DNA of 64,000 nt from Flavobacterium crocinum (GTDB taxonomy: Bacteria > Bacteroidota > Bacteroidia > Flavobacteriales > Flavobacteriaceae): assembly GCF_003122385.1 (NCBI RefSeq), contig NZ_CP029255.1:3348001-3412000 (forward strand), written 5' to 3'. The notes beneath the pieces were generated by a model. It had not been told where the DNA came from, made no database searches, and was given only the letters and a program-made list of their open reading frames with translations. A program made the position numbers and the translations under genes. Shown here piece after piece: positions 44,401 to 52,955 of the stretch; position 1 is the stretch's first letter, and each line of letters begins with the position of its first letter.

Positions 44401-45008
44401 GCCCGGGATTAGAGAATCTTCCGGTAATCGTATTTACAGGAAAAAGTTTGTCTATTAAAGAAGAATTGAAGATTAAGAAATATGCCGATTCTATTATTGT
44501 GAAAACAGCGCATTCGTACCAAAGAATGCTCGATGAGGTTTCGCTTTTCCTTCATTTGGTAGAAAACAAGAAAGAAGGAAACGGTAAAAAAGAGAGTACT
44601 AAAAAACTGAATTCTTTAAATAATATTTTGTTTGAGAAAAAAGTATTGATTGTGGATGATGACGTTCGTAATATTTATTCGCTTTCTAAAGCCTTAGAAG
44701 CGTTTAAAATGAATGTTATTACAGCATTTGACGGTAAAGAGGCCATTAAAATTCTGGACGAAAACCCAGATACAGATGTTGTATTGTTAGATATGATGAT
44801 GCCAAATATGGATGGTTATGAAACAGCTGAAAAGATAAGGGCTAATCCTAAATTCCTTAACTTAGCGGTAATTGCCGTAACAGCCAAAGCAATGACCGGA
44901 GACAGGGAAAAATGTATTAAGGCGGGAGCTTCAGATTACATTACAAAACCGGTAGATGTCGATCAGTTGTTATCATTGCTTCGAGTTTGGTTATACGATA
45001 AAATCTAA
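41442..45008 (+). CDS. Hybrid histidine kinase: CHASE3-HAMP-GAF-HisKA-HATPase-REC-REC-REC
   Basis: The protein has 1188 residues. A membrane helix near 10-30 and another near 178-200 (LILIVIAFFIAFIISIVFLI) bracket a CHASE3-like periplasmic sensor (TEAQTSMRGYLLTGDEQFVD). HAMP and GAF regions follow, then a long coiled coil (LEAINAELEAQTEKLQASEE). The HisKA box is NMSHELRTPLNSI with His528, and the ATPase has GTGLGLSISRELAKLL. Three receivers follow: LIVEDDINFAKS with GILLDIELP; LIIEDNPQHAKA with VILDMGIPD, whose Lys region is altered to VKTAHS; and LIVDDDVRNIYS with VLLDMMMPNMDGYE. It probably drives a multi-step phosphorelay together with the CheB/CheR proteins of the operon. Confidence 0.94.
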   Translation: MNGNFKRNLLISSLVSLFVLTISSVASFISIKSLLNSNFWVNHTQDVIYNLNEGSSIITEAQTSMRGYLLTGDEQFVDRFNESETKSNNYFDKLDELTSDNASQRKMLDELRSKRSGFFKYLNNQIVKKRLSKETLIFDLNEGRNMMNEIRAIIKKVENTEQKLLEERNANSERYGTYSLILIVIAFFIAFIISIVFLIRILKDYNERSALQRELERKDKEIAERLEVIGGIAIQISKGNYDVQIDDRKADTLGTLGESIHEMRDSLKTSFELLSQKEWLQTGVATLNDKMLGEKTIQKLAKDVIEFLCQYTNSSAGVLYVIDGEELIVTGGYSYIPSKNRERIKKGEGLIGQAIVSGKMLELKSLSPDDIQINYALGEIKPTHVVALPLTDFKVEGAVELASIYGFSVLQLEFLNMVSNNIGIALKATQNRKRVMELLEETKSQSEELQIQHSELEAINAELEAQTEKLQASEEELRVQQEELEQTNEELSERSVLLEEKNTEIQKKSEALELTTRYKSEFLANMSHELRTPLNSILLLSRLLSENNNKNMNNEEIEFAKVIQSSGNSLLGLIDEILDLSKIEAGKMDLEFLDVSTKEITDNLHNLFYLVAKEKGINFEIIAKDAPIVIKTDKMRLEQILKNLISNAIKFTEKGTVSLEIKVDTDDDKIICFIVKDTGIGIPVEKQPLIFEAFQQADGSTKRKYGGTGLGLSISRELAKLLRGEIILHSKVNEGSTFTLCLPVLGFAINKVSVNKIPHVEEIEVETENEEARPKYISEVIPAEIEDDRDSITEGDKVILIVEDDINFAKSLLAFTQKKGYKGVVAVRGDYALNFALIYRPIGILLDIELPVKSGWQVLEELKNHTHTKHISVHIMSSHKLKQESLLKGAVDFLDKPVAFDKIPDVFKRIEHIINKESQKVLIIEDNPQHAKALAYFLETYNINSEIKSDVSEGLSVLTDKDVDCVILDMGIPDKQAYEILDGVKKSPGLENLPVIVFTGKSLSIKEELKIKKYADSIIVKTAHSYQRMLDEVSLFLHLVENKKEGNGKKESTKKLNSLNNILFEKKVLIVDDDVRNIYSLSKALEAFKMNVITAFDGKEAIKILDENPDTDVVLLDMMMPNMDGYETAEKIRANPKFLNLAVIAVTAKAMTGDREKCIKAGASDYITKPVDVDQLLSLLRVWLYDKI

Positions 45009-45026
45009 TCTTTAAAAATACTGTAA

Positions 45027-45392
45027 ATGGAAAAGAAAAAGGTATTGATTGTAGATGATGATTCCAGAAATATCTTTGCATTAGTAAACACTTTGAAAGC
45101 AAGGTCTTTTGAGTGTTTATCTTGTTTAAGTGCAGAAGAAGCTTTAAAAATATTAAAAAATGACAGTTCGATTGATGCTGTTTTAATGGATATGATGATG
45201 CCGGAAATGGACGGTTATGAAGCCATTCCGCTTATAAAAGCCATTCCGTCACAAGAGAATACTTTTGTCGTTGCCGTAACGGCGCAGGCAATGACAGGAG
45301 ATAGAGAAAAATGTTTAGAGGCTGGAGCAGATGCATACATCTCAAAACCCGTAGATGTTGATAAATTACTTCAAATCCTGGGAGAAATTTAA
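45027..45392 (+). CDS. Single-domain response regulator
   Basis: This 121-residue receiver has Asp10-12 (IVDDDSRNIFAL), phosphoacceptor Asp55 (VLMDMMMPEMDGYE) and Lys107 (YISKPVD). It is very similar to the third receiver of the preceding hybrid kinase, sharing DDDxRNI, MMMPxMDGYE and QAMTGDREKC-type wording, which suggests duplication. It lies 18 bp after the hybrid kinase and 7 bp before cheR, so it is firmly in the operon. Confidence 0.94.
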   Translation: MEKKKVLIVDDDSRNIFALVNTLKARSFECLSCLSAEEALKILKNDSSIDAVLMDMMMPEMDGYEAIPLIKAIPSQENTFVVAVTAQAMTGDREKCLEAGADAYISKPVDVDKLLQILGEI

Positions 45393-45399
45393 ATGAATT

Positions 45400-46209
45400 A
45401 TGATTGAAGATATTGAACTGGAAACGCTTATAAATGAAGTTTATGAATATTATGGTTTTGATTTTGGAAGCTATTCCAGGGCTTCACTTAAAAGACGCGT
45501 AAACCGGGTTTTTTATTTAGATGGATTTAAGCATTTTCATGAGTTTTTATCAAGAGTCAGAACAGACGAGGAGTATTGCAAAAGAATGATTGATGAGATT
45601 ACGGTAAACGTGACAGAGATGTTCCGTGATCCGTCTTTTTATATGACACTCCGAAAAGAGATTCTGCCCTTATTGGGAACCAAACCGTTTATCAGAATTT
45701 GGCATGCGGGCTGTTCGACCGGCGAAGAAGTCTATTCGATGGCCATCATGCTTAAAGAATTAGGATTACTGCATAAATCAATATTATATGCAACAGACAT
45801 TAATGCATCTGTTTTAGAAACGGCGAAAAGCGGTATTTTCCCGCTCAGGATGATAAAAGATTATGCCGACAATTACCGCGATTCCGGAGGGCAGGAAGAT
45901 TTCTCCGATTATTACATCGCCAATTATGGTTTTGCTAAATTCAATGAAAGTCTTTCTGAAAAAATGGTTTTCTCACAGCATAACCTGGTTTCAGATACTT
46001 CTTTTAATGAGTTTGATCTTATTATGTGTCGTAATGTCCTGATTTATTTTGATAATAATTTGCAGAAAAGAGTTATAAATCTTTTTGATGATAGTTTGGC
46101 CATGCTTGGTTTTATAGCACTTGGAACAAAAGAAACAATTAAATATTCTATCTCTCCAACCAAATATAAACAGTTTGATAAAGAGAAAATATGGAGGAAA
46201 ATAAAATAA
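45400..46209 (+). CDS. cheR: CheR-type protein-glutamate methyltransferase
   Basis: The protein has 269 residues. The N-terminal helical domain (YSRASLKRRVNRVFYLDGF) and the SAM-binding domain (WHAGCSTGEEVYSMAIMLKE, LYATDINASVLETAKSGIF) match CheR, and MCRNVLIYFD is the NVxIYF-type motif. It methylates glutamates with SAM. No methyl-accepting receptor, CheA or CheW gene is seen in the window, so the substrate is probably the coiled coil or sensor region of the operon kinase. Its 3' end overlaps cheB by 19 bp. Confidence 0.94.
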   Translation: MIEDIELETLINEVYEYYGFDFGSYSRASLKRRVNRVFYLDGFKHFHEFLSRVRTDEEYCKRMIDEITVNVTEMFRDPSFYMTLRKEILPLLGTKPFIRIWHAGCSTGEEVYSMAIMLKELGLLHKSILYATDINASVLETAKSGIFPLRMIKDYADNYRDSGGQEDFSDYYIANYGFAKFNESLSEKMVFSQHNLVSDTSFNEFDLIMCRNVLIYFDNNLQKRVINLFDDSLAMLGFIALGTKETIKYSISPTKYKQFDKEKIWRKIK

Positions 46210-46784
46210 TAAAACATTGTAAAGTAGTTATCATTGGAGGTTCTGCAGGAAGTTTACAGGCATTATTAAATATTCTGCCTTTTGTAGAAAATCCTGTTTC
46301 CTTTGCCATTGTAATTGTGGTGCACAGAAAAAATTCAGACGAACAAACCCTGGAAGATTTAATTGCCTTAAGATCAAAAGTAAATGTAAAAGAAGTTGAA
46401 GATAAAGTGAAGTTGAAAACCGGATTCATCTATATTGCGCCTTCCAATTATCATTTATTATTTGAAAAAGACGAAACCCTTTCGTTGGATACTTCAGAAA
46501 AAATAAATTACAGCAGACCAAGCATCGATGTTTCTTTTGAATCGGCTGCCGAAATTTACGGCTCAGAATTAATTGGGATTTTATTGTCCGGATCTAATTC
46601 TGACGGAACCGTTGGAATAAAAGCCATTAAGCAAGCAGGAGGAACGACTGTGGTTCAAAATCCGCTTTCAGCAGAAATGTCTTTCATGCCGAATAATGCT
46701 ATTTTGCACACCTCACCGGATTTTATTTTAAAGACAGAAGAAATTTTGGAGTTTATAAAAGAAATAAATCAGGAAACTGCTTAG
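46191..46784 (+). CDS. cheB: CheB-type methylesterase, effector domain only
   Basis: The protein has 197 residues, corresponding to the catalytic domain without the usual N-terminal receiver. The triad can be traced as Ser in IIGGSAGSLQALL, His in IVVHRKNSDE and Asp in LSGSNSDGTVGIKAI. It removes methyl groups from glutamates or deamidates glutamines. Without its own receiver it may be switched by the stand-alone receiver two genes upstream. It starts inside the end of cheR. Confidence 0.94.
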   Translation: MEENKIIKHCKVVIIGGSAGSLQALLNILPFVENPVSFAIVIVVHRKNSDEQTLEDLIALRSKVNVKEVEDKVKLKTGFIYIAPSNYHLLFEKDETLSLDTSEKINYSRPSIDVSFESAAEIYGSELIGILLSGSNSDGTVGIKAIKQAGGTTVVQNPLSAEMSFMPNNAILHTSPDFILKTEEILEFIKEINQETA

Positions 46785-46800
46785 AGAAGTTTATTTTTTA

Positions 46801-46937
46801 AACACATAGAAACATAGATTTCCTTTGTCTATAAAGGCGTTTCACTTGCATTAATACACATAGAGCTATGTGTTAGAAACTGGTTTCTTTCTTATTTTCT
46901 TTCGTAAAAACAAAAAAAACTATGTTTCTATGTGCTT
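46801..46937. repeat. Nested palindromic repeat of the ACATAGAAACATAG family
   Basis: Outer arms AACACATAGAAACATAG (46801-46817) and CTATGTTTCTATGTGCTT (46920-46937) enclose a smaller inverted repeat ACACATAG-AG-CTATGTGT (46856-46873). The element separates cheB from a convergent gene and may end both transcripts. Confidence 0.8.
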
Positions 46938-46971
46938 ATAAGTAGATCGAAAGTATATAGAACAAACTATT

Positions 46972-47730
46972 TTATTTTTCATCTTCAGGCAAAATAACCT
47001 TATTCATTTCTGCATCTTTTTCTGCTCTTCTTTGTGCGGCTTTTCCTTTTCCAATAGGAATTCCGGCAGTTAAGTACAAAGATCGGTTGTAGACATTTGG
47101 CCCATCTCCTTTCATCACAGGAACTAAACCATAATAATATTGAATAGTAATATTTAATCCGTTTCCGACATTCATATGATAACCTGTTCCCAGAGCAATT
47201 CCGGCATCAATGACACGGATTTCGTCTCTTATTTTTTTCTTATAAGTAACATCATTTTTATTGATTTCATTTGTAAACTCATCAAAAGCAGAGGCCAGAA
47301 GTCCTAATTGCGGTCCTGTTTTTACATAAATTCTGTTTTTAAATTGGTATTTAATTAAAATTGGAACATTAAAATACCGGATTTCCCTATTTACGGTTCC
47401 GCCTTCAAAAGTATTATCAAGATTTTCATCGTCTAAAGAATAAACCGGAATATGTCGCGCACCCATTGGCGATTTCACTATTACACCAGTATTAATCATC
47501 CATGCTGGATTTTTTTTGGAACGAATATCAAAATAAAAACCAAGATTGAATCCCGGATTCATTCCAGAGCTTTCCAAATTAGAAATATCCGAAAGATTGA
47601 TGCCGCCTTCCAGACCAAATTCGAGAAAAGGAGAATTCAGTTTATCTCCAAAAATCAAGGATATCAAAACCTGAGATTTTGCCTGATTCATAAAGAATAA
47701 AGCGAGAAATATAAATAAACCTTTTTTCAT
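46972..47730 (-). CDS. Outer-membrane beta-barrel protein (PorT-like)
   Basis: The protein has 252 residues. A signal peptide (GLFIFLALFFMNQAKSQ) is followed by alternating strands typical of the eight-stranded Bacteroidota barrels (FLEFGLEGGINLSDI, GFNLGFYFDIRSK, VKTGPQLGLLASAF, ALGTGYHMNV). A basic, acidic-ending tail follows (GKGKAAQRRAEKDAEMNKV). It lies 11 bp downstream of another outer-membrane-type gene on the same strand. The function is unknown. Confidence 0.78.
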   Translation of the reverse strand: MKKGLFIFLALFFMNQAKSQVLISLIFGDKLNSPFLEFGLEGGINLSDISNLESSGMNPGFNLGFYFDIRSKKNPAWMINTGVIVKSPMGARHIPVYSLDDENLDNTFEGGTVNREIRYFNVPILIKYQFKNRIYVKTGPQLGLLASAFDEFTNEINKNDVTYKKKIRDEIRVIDAGIALGTGYHMNVGNGLNITIQYYYGLVPVMKGDGPNVYNRSLYLTAGIPIGKGKAAQRRAEKDAEMNKVILPEDEK

Positions 47731-47741
47731 AAAATCGGTTT

Positions 47742-48863
47742 TTATAGTCCAAAACGATATTGAAGACCTCCTAAAAACTGCGTACGACTTCCTAAGAAAC
47801 CGGCTTCAAATCTAAACATGATATGTTTATTGTATTGATACTGTGTTCCCATGATAAAGTTCCACATATCTTTTGGCGCTTTTTGAAGTGAATATTGCAC
47901 TGATGAAGATCCTGCAGTACTTAAAGCACCATCTAAATGAGCCAAAAAAGTGCTTGCTCGGTCTAAGGCACGATCTGCAGTTTCGTGTTTTGCTTTATTT
48001 ACAGGATTTGCCTGTTGTGCAGGAGTCAAACCGTTCCACCAATTGTCAACTTTGGTTTGATTTTCATCTACTTTTGCGAGTCCGTCATCTACTTTTTGCT
48101 GTGCATTGCTGAGGTCAAAAATATCAGACAAAGGAATATTTCCGTTAGTATCACCTGAAATATGCACTCTGAATGCGCCAACCCAAACCGCAATGTTTTG
48201 TTCCGGTTTATGAAACTTAAAAGTTTTACCTAATCTTGGGCCAAAAACATACGAAAAAGCAGGTTTGTCCAGCGAACTAATATCGGTCCAGGCCATATTC
48301 ATATCCAGTGCCAGCCAGCCACCGCCAATTCCGATGGTTGGTGTCATACCCAAACCAAAAGTGGTGGCATTAAAATTGGCTTTAGTACTAAAAGAAGCCA
48401 CTTGCGACCAATTGTTATCGGCATCGGGAACCCAGATTCCCGCATTGATTTTGGTTGCAGTATTGGCTTTTCCAAAAATTCCGTAAATATTTAAAAAAGG
48501 AAGAAGCCAGATATCTGGTCGGATGGTTAAGGCACCCGCTTCTACAGAAGATTTATCAAAACGAACAATTTCATCCAGATTAAATTGAGGACCATTATTA
48601 AAACCAACATTAAGATCACTGATATTAATTTGCGAATCCTGCCAAAAATAATTTATGGATAATCCGGCAGAATAAGGGAGTTTATATCCTTTTTGAGCTA
48701 CTTTTTCTCCCCAGATAGGCAGTGCATATGGATATTCTTCGATTTTGAGACTGTCTTTTAATTGCTGATTTTTTTCTCCTACGATTTTGTCAGTGTAAAC
48801 CTGACCAAAAAATTGAACACTAAATAATAAGAAAAAGGCTGATATTAGTTTTTTACATTTCAT
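47742..48863 (-). CDS. Exported outer-membrane-type protein of unknown function
   Basis: The protein has 373 residues. A signal peptide (LISAFFLLFSVQFFGQ) precedes strand-rich segments ending in a terminal strand with aromatic finish (TQFLGGLQYRFGL), as in outer-membrane barrels. An insertion with coiled-coil character (DLSNAQQKVDDGLAKVDENQ) interrupts the strands near residues 247-310. It is the first gene of a two-gene operon with the PorT-like protein. I do not recognise a specific family. Confidence 0.7.
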   Translation of the reverse strand: MKCKKLISAFFLLFSVQFFGQVYTDKIVGEKNQQLKDSLKIEEYPYALPIWGEKVAQKGYKLPYSAGLSINYFWQDSQINISDLNVGFNNGPQFNLDEIVRFDKSSVEAGALTIRPDIWLLPFLNIYGIFGKANTATKINAGIWVPDADNNWSQVASFSTKANFNATTFGLGMTPTIGIGGGWLALDMNMAWTDISSLDKPAFSYVFGPRLGKTFKFHKPEQNIAVWVGAFRVHISGDTNGNIPLSDIFDLSNAQQKVDDGLAKVDENQTKVDNWWNGLTPAQQANPVNKAKHETADRALDRASTFLAHLDGALSTAGSSSVQYSLQKAPKDMWNFIMGTQYQYNKHIMFRFEAGFLGSRTQFLGGLQYRFGL

Positions 48864-49109
48864 TGATTAAAGTATTAAATAATTAATAAAACTGCGTAAA
48901 ATAAATATGTCTGTGTATTCTTAAAATATAATCAGGCTGTTAATTTTTGTTCCTTAGGCGTAGATTTTTGAAGTGAAAAAGATGTTAATTAATGTTAAAG
49001 TTAACTAAATTTTCTTTTATTAAATAAAAAAATAGAAGAAATATGGTTGGTTATCAGTTGATTATGTTTTTTTTGAAAACGAAAACAATAAATTAGTATT
49101 TTTACACTC

Positions 49110-49433
49110 ATGAAATGGATAGCAATTGTAATGTCAATTTATTTGATAGCACTTTCAAATATGCCCTGTGCAGATATGGAAGTGAATAGTGCTATGCATA
49201 AAACAGCACAATTTGCATCAGAAGACAATCATTCGCATGATAAAGAGAATGATTTATGTTCGCCATTTTGTGCCTGTAACTGTTGTGGTGCTCAGGTTTT
49301 AAGTTATCAGACTCCTGTAAATTTTGAATTTCCTGTGCCTTACAGTATAATTTCTATTTCTTTACCAAGTTACCAATCTGTTTTTATTTCCGATTTCTAC
49401 GGAAGTATTTGGCAACCCCCTCAATTAGCATAA
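49110..49433 (+). CDS. Small exported Cys/His-rich protein (DUF6660-like)
   Basis: The protein has 107 residues. A signal sequence (WIAIVMSIYLIALSNMPCAD) precedes a segment rich in metal-binding residues: EDNHSHDKENDLC, then CSPFCACNCCGAQVL. The tail is hydrophobic and strand-like. It matches the DUF6660 pattern, small proteins encoded just before CzcA-type pumps in Bacteroidota. It starts the metal-efflux block, 108 bp before czcA. A role as a periplasmic metal-binding or sensing protein is inferred from composition and position. Confidence 0.75.
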   Translation: MKWIAIVMSIYLIALSNMPCADMEVNSAMHKTAQFASEDNHSHDKENDLCSPFCACNCCGAQVLSYQTPVNFEFPVPYSIISISLPSYQSVFISDFYGSIWQPPQLA

Positions 49434-49541
49434 TGATTGTGCCCATCCTGTAAAACGGAAAATGGGCAGGAGAGTTGTGGATATTCCACATGTTTACAGA
49501 CAATTTAATTGTCTCATTTCTCATGTCATTATATATTTCAA

Positions 49542-52500
49542 ATGCTAGATAAAATCATTCAGTTTAGTATACGAAACAAATTCGTCATACTATTATTTAC
49601 CCTTGTTTTAATAGCTTGGGGAAGCTATTCGCTTAAAAAATTACCACTAGATGCCCTTCCCGATGTAACCAATAATCAGGTGCAGATTATTACGACCGCA
49701 CCAACATTGGCAAGTCAGGAAGTCGAGCAGTTAATTACCTATCCGCTGGAACGAGCCGTAAAAACAGTGCCGGATATTATAGAACTCCGCAGTATTTCCC
49801 GTTTCGGATTATCGGTGGTAACCGTTGTTTTCGAAGATGATGTTGATATTTACTGGGCGCGTGAACAAATTTTCCAACGCTTAAAACAAGCCGAAGAAAA
49901 CATTCCGGATTATGTAAATTCTCCGGAACTGGCACCAATTTCAACAGGTTTAGGTGAGATTTACCAATACGATGTTTACGCCAAAAAAGGCTATGAAAAC
50001 AAATACAGCGCTGTAGAATTAAGAACTATCCAGGATTGGATTATTATTCCACAATTGCAGGGAATTCGCGGTGTTGCCGATGTAAGCGCCTGGGGTGGAA
50101 AATTGAAACAATATGAAATCGCTGTAAACCCCAATATGCTCAATAGTCTGGGGGTTACGATTACTGAAATTTTTGACGCTTTAGAAAAAAACAATCAAAA
50201 TACAGGTGGTGCTTATATCGAAAAAGACCAATATACCTATTTTATCCGCGGTGTCGGAATGGCAAAAGGCGTAAAAGATCTTGAAAATGTCGTAGTAAAA
50301 AATCGGAACGGTTCTCCCGTTTTGGTTCGTAATGTGGCACAGGTTCGAGAGGGCGTGGCATTGCGTTACGGTGCTTCTACCAAAGACGGAAAAGGAGAAA
50401 TTGTTTCCGGAATGGTTTTAATGTTGAAAGGAGAAAATTCCAGCGCTGTTGTAAAAAGAGTGCATGAAAAAATGGAACAAATAAACAAAAGCCTTCCGGA
50501 AGGCGTGGTTGCCGAAGCCTTTATCGACAGAGGAAAACTCGTTGACAATTCCATCAAAACCGTCGCAAAGAACCTTTTAGAAGGGGCTTTAATTGTAATT
50601 TTTGTACTAATCTTATTTCTGGGAAATCTTCGTGCCGGATTAATTGTCGCTTCTGTTATTCCGTTGGCGATGCTGTTTGCCGTTATTTTAATGAATGCTT
50701 TTGGTGTAAGCGGAAACCTAATGAGTCTCGGGGCAATAGATTTCGGAATCATAGTCGATGGTGCCGTGATTATCGTAGAAGCCACGATGCATCATCTGCA
50801 GAAAATCAAAAATAAAAAAGAGCTGACTCAGGAAGAAATGGATGCTGAGGTTTATAATTCGGCTTCCAAAATCAGGAACAGTGCGGCTTTTGGAGAAATC
50901 ATCATTTTAATTGTGTATCTGCCAATTCTGGCTTTGATTGGAACGGAAGGAAAAATGTTTAAGCCAATGGCTATGACGGTTGGTTTTGCCATTATTGGCG
51001 CTTTTATTCTTTCGCTCACTTATATTCCAATGATGAGTGCTTTGTTTCTTTCTAAAAAAACAGAGCATAAAGAAAATTTTAGTGACCGAATGATTGCGTG
51101 GTTGGAAAACCGCTATACCCCTTTGCTGAATAAAGCTTTAGACTTTAAAAAAGTGGTACTTGCAACTGCAATTGGATTATTTGCTTTCGCATTCATTATT
51201 TTCCAAAATATGGGAGGCGAATTTATTCCGACTATTGAAGAAGGAGATTTGGCAATAAACGCCACTATTATGACGGGAAGTTCGCTTACGCAGATGGTCG
51301 AAACTACTACAAAATACGAGCAGATTCTAAAAGCTAAATTTCCTGAAATAAAAACGATTGTAACCAAAATCGGAAGCGGTGAAATTCCGACCGATCCTAT
51401 GCCAATTGAAAGCGGGGATTTGATTATTGTTTTAAAAGACAAAAAAGAATGGAAAGGCAAATACCATAATTGGGAAGAATTGGCCAACGCCATGAAAGAA
51501 GAAATGGAAGTGATTCCGGGTGCTAATATTGAGATTTCGCAGCCCATTCAGATGCGTTTTAACGAATTAATGACAGGAAGCCGGTCTGATATTGCCATTA
51601 AGATTTTTGGCGACGATTTGGAAATACTGGACGCTAAAGCAACAGAACTAATTTCAAAAATTAAAGGAATAGAAGGAATTGGCGATTTAAAAGCAGATAA
51701 AGTAACAGGTTTACCACAAATTACGGTAAAATACGATTACGACAAAATCGCGCTTTACGGATTGAATATTTCTGATATCAATCAAATTATCCGTTCGTCT
51801 TTTGCTGGTGAAAGCGCAGGAAAAATCTATGATGAAAGCAAAAGATTTGATGTTGTGGTAAGAATGGATGAAAACAATCGCGCCGATATTACTGATGTAA
51901 GCAATTTGTTTATCCCGCTTCCAAACGGACAGCAAGTGCCTCTATCTCAGGTAGCTTCTGTTGAATATGAGCAGGGTCCTGTACAGGTAATCCGCGAAGA
52001 CGGTAAACGAAGAATTACCGTTGGATTAAATGTCCGTGGAAGAGATATTAAAAGTGTGGTGGAAGAAATTCAGGCTAAACTGGATAAAAGTTTTAAACTT
52101 CCTGCGGGTTATTATGTCACTTATGGCGGACAGTTTGAGAATTTAATTGAAGCTTCCAAAAGACTTTCAGTTGCTTTGCCTATTGCTTTAGGACTCATTT
52201 TAGTACTGCTTTATTTTACTTTCAAAAGTGTCAAACAAGCTTTATTGATTTTTAGTGCGATTCCGTTATCGGCAATTGGGGGCGTTTTTGCGCTTTCGCT
52301 GAGAGGAATGCCGTTTAGTATTTCGGCTGGAATTGGTTTTATCGCTTTGTTCGGAATTGCAGTTCTCAACGGAATTGTATTGATTTCGTATTTCAACCAA
52401 TTGAAAACGGAAGGAATTGCAGATCCGTTTCAACGAATTCTAATCGGAACTAAAACCAGATTGCGTCCCGTTTTAATGACAGCTGCTGTTGCTTCTTTAG

Positions 52501-52673
52501 GATTTATGCCTATGGCTTTATCCACAAGCGGAGGGGCAGAAGTACAAAAACCTCTGGCAACCGTAGTAATCGGCGGATTGGTCTCAGCAACTTTATTAAC
52601 CTTAATCGTTTTACCGATTTTGTATTTAATGTTGGAGCGTGGGTTTAACCGCAAAGATTTAATTAGTAAATGA
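49542..52673 (+). CDS. czcA: CzcA-type RND metal efflux pump
   Basis: The protein has 1043 residues from the ATG at 49542 (MLDKIIQFSIRNKFVILL). Two sets of membrane helices flank large periplasmic loops, as usual for RND pumps. The helix-4 motif DFGIIVDGAVIIVEA (Asp400, Asp406) is of the HME type for divalent cations such as Zn, Co, Ni or Cd, rather than the copper/silver type. Other signatures are PLDALPDVTNNQVQI near the N-terminus and NGIVLISYFNQL. The last residues (GFNRKDLISK) are encoded by a fragment of the CGCAAAG dispersed repeat. It acts with CzcB and CzcC across both membranes. Confidence 0.94.
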   Translation: MLDKIIQFSIRNKFVILLFTLVLIAWGSYSLKKLPLDALPDVTNNQVQIITTAPTLASQEVEQLITYPLERAVKTVPDIIELRSISRFGLSVVTVVFEDDVDIYWAREQIFQRLKQAEENIPDYVNSPELAPISTGLGEIYQYDVYAKKGYENKYSAVELRTIQDWIIIPQLQGIRGVADVSAWGGKLKQYEIAVNPNMLNSLGVTITEIFDALEKNNQNTGGAYIEKDQYTYFIRGVGMAKGVKDLENVVVKNRNGSPVLVRNVAQVREGVALRYGASTKDGKGEIVSGMVLMLKGENSSAVVKRVHEKMEQINKSLPEGVVAEAFIDRGKLVDNSIKTVAKNLLEGALIVIFVLILFLGNLRAGLIVASVIPLAMLFAVILMNAFGVSGNLMSLGAIDFGIIVDGAVIIVEATMHHLQKIKNKKELTQEEMDAEVYNSASKIRNSAAFGEIIILIVYLPILALIGTEGKMFKPMAMTVGFAIIGAFILSLTYIPMMSALFLSKKTEHKENFSDRMIAWLENRYTPLLNKALDFKKVVLATAIGLFAFAFIIFQNMGGEFIPTIEEGDLAINATIMTGSSLTQMVETTTKYEQILKAKFPEIKTIVTKIGSGEIPTDPMPIESGDLIIVLKDKKEWKGKYHNWEELANAMKEEMEVIPGANIEISQPIQMRFNELMTGSRSDIAIKIFGDDLEILDAKATELISKIKGIEGIGDLKADKVTGLPQITVKYDYDKIALYGLNISDINQIIRSSFAGESAGKIYDESKRFDVVVRMDENNRADITDVSNLFIPLPNGQQVPLSQVASVEYEQGPVQVIREDGKRRITVGLNVRGRDIKSVVEEIQAKLDKSFKLPAGYYVTYGGQFENLIEASKRLSVALPIALGLILVLLYFTFKSVKQALLIFSAIPLSAIGGVFALSLRGMPFSISAGIGFIALFGIAVLNGIVLISYFNQLKTEGIADPFQRILIGTKTRLRPVLMTAAVASLGFMPMALSTSGGAEVQKPLATVVIGGLVSATLLTLIVLPILYLMLERGFNRKDLISK

Positions 52674-52763
52674 GAGTTAATGTGAAATAATTCTCCCGCA
52701 GATTTAGCAGATTAAACAGATTTTTTTTGATTCTTTTTAGATAAATCTGCCAGATCTGCGGAA

Positions 52764-52955
52764 TCAGCGGGAGATAAAAAATAAAAGTAATTTTTCACGC
52801 AGATTTAGCAGATTAGGCAGATCTAAAAGTGAGAAAAAAAATCTCCAAAATCAGCAAAATCAGCGGGAGATAAAAAATAAAAGTAATTTTTCACGCAGAT
52901 TTAGCAGATTAGGCATATCTAATAGTGAGAAAAAAAATCTCCAAAAGCAGCAAAA
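52764..52955 (+). repeat. 96-bp tandem direct duplication in the czcA-czcC gap
   Basis: Two adjacent 96-bp copies (52764-52859 and 52860-52955) differ at about three positions. Each contains TTTTTCACGCAGATTTAGC and AAAAAAAATCTCCAAAA and is itself made of GCAGATTTA-type units with inverted character. A third, partial element of the same family precedes them (52692-52763). No gene is present in this 308-bp gap. Confidence 0.9.

Noticed and set aside
40210..46784. Chemotaxis operon
   Set aside because: CheA, CheW and receptor genes are absent; the CheB lacks its receiver and the kinases are of the hybrid type.
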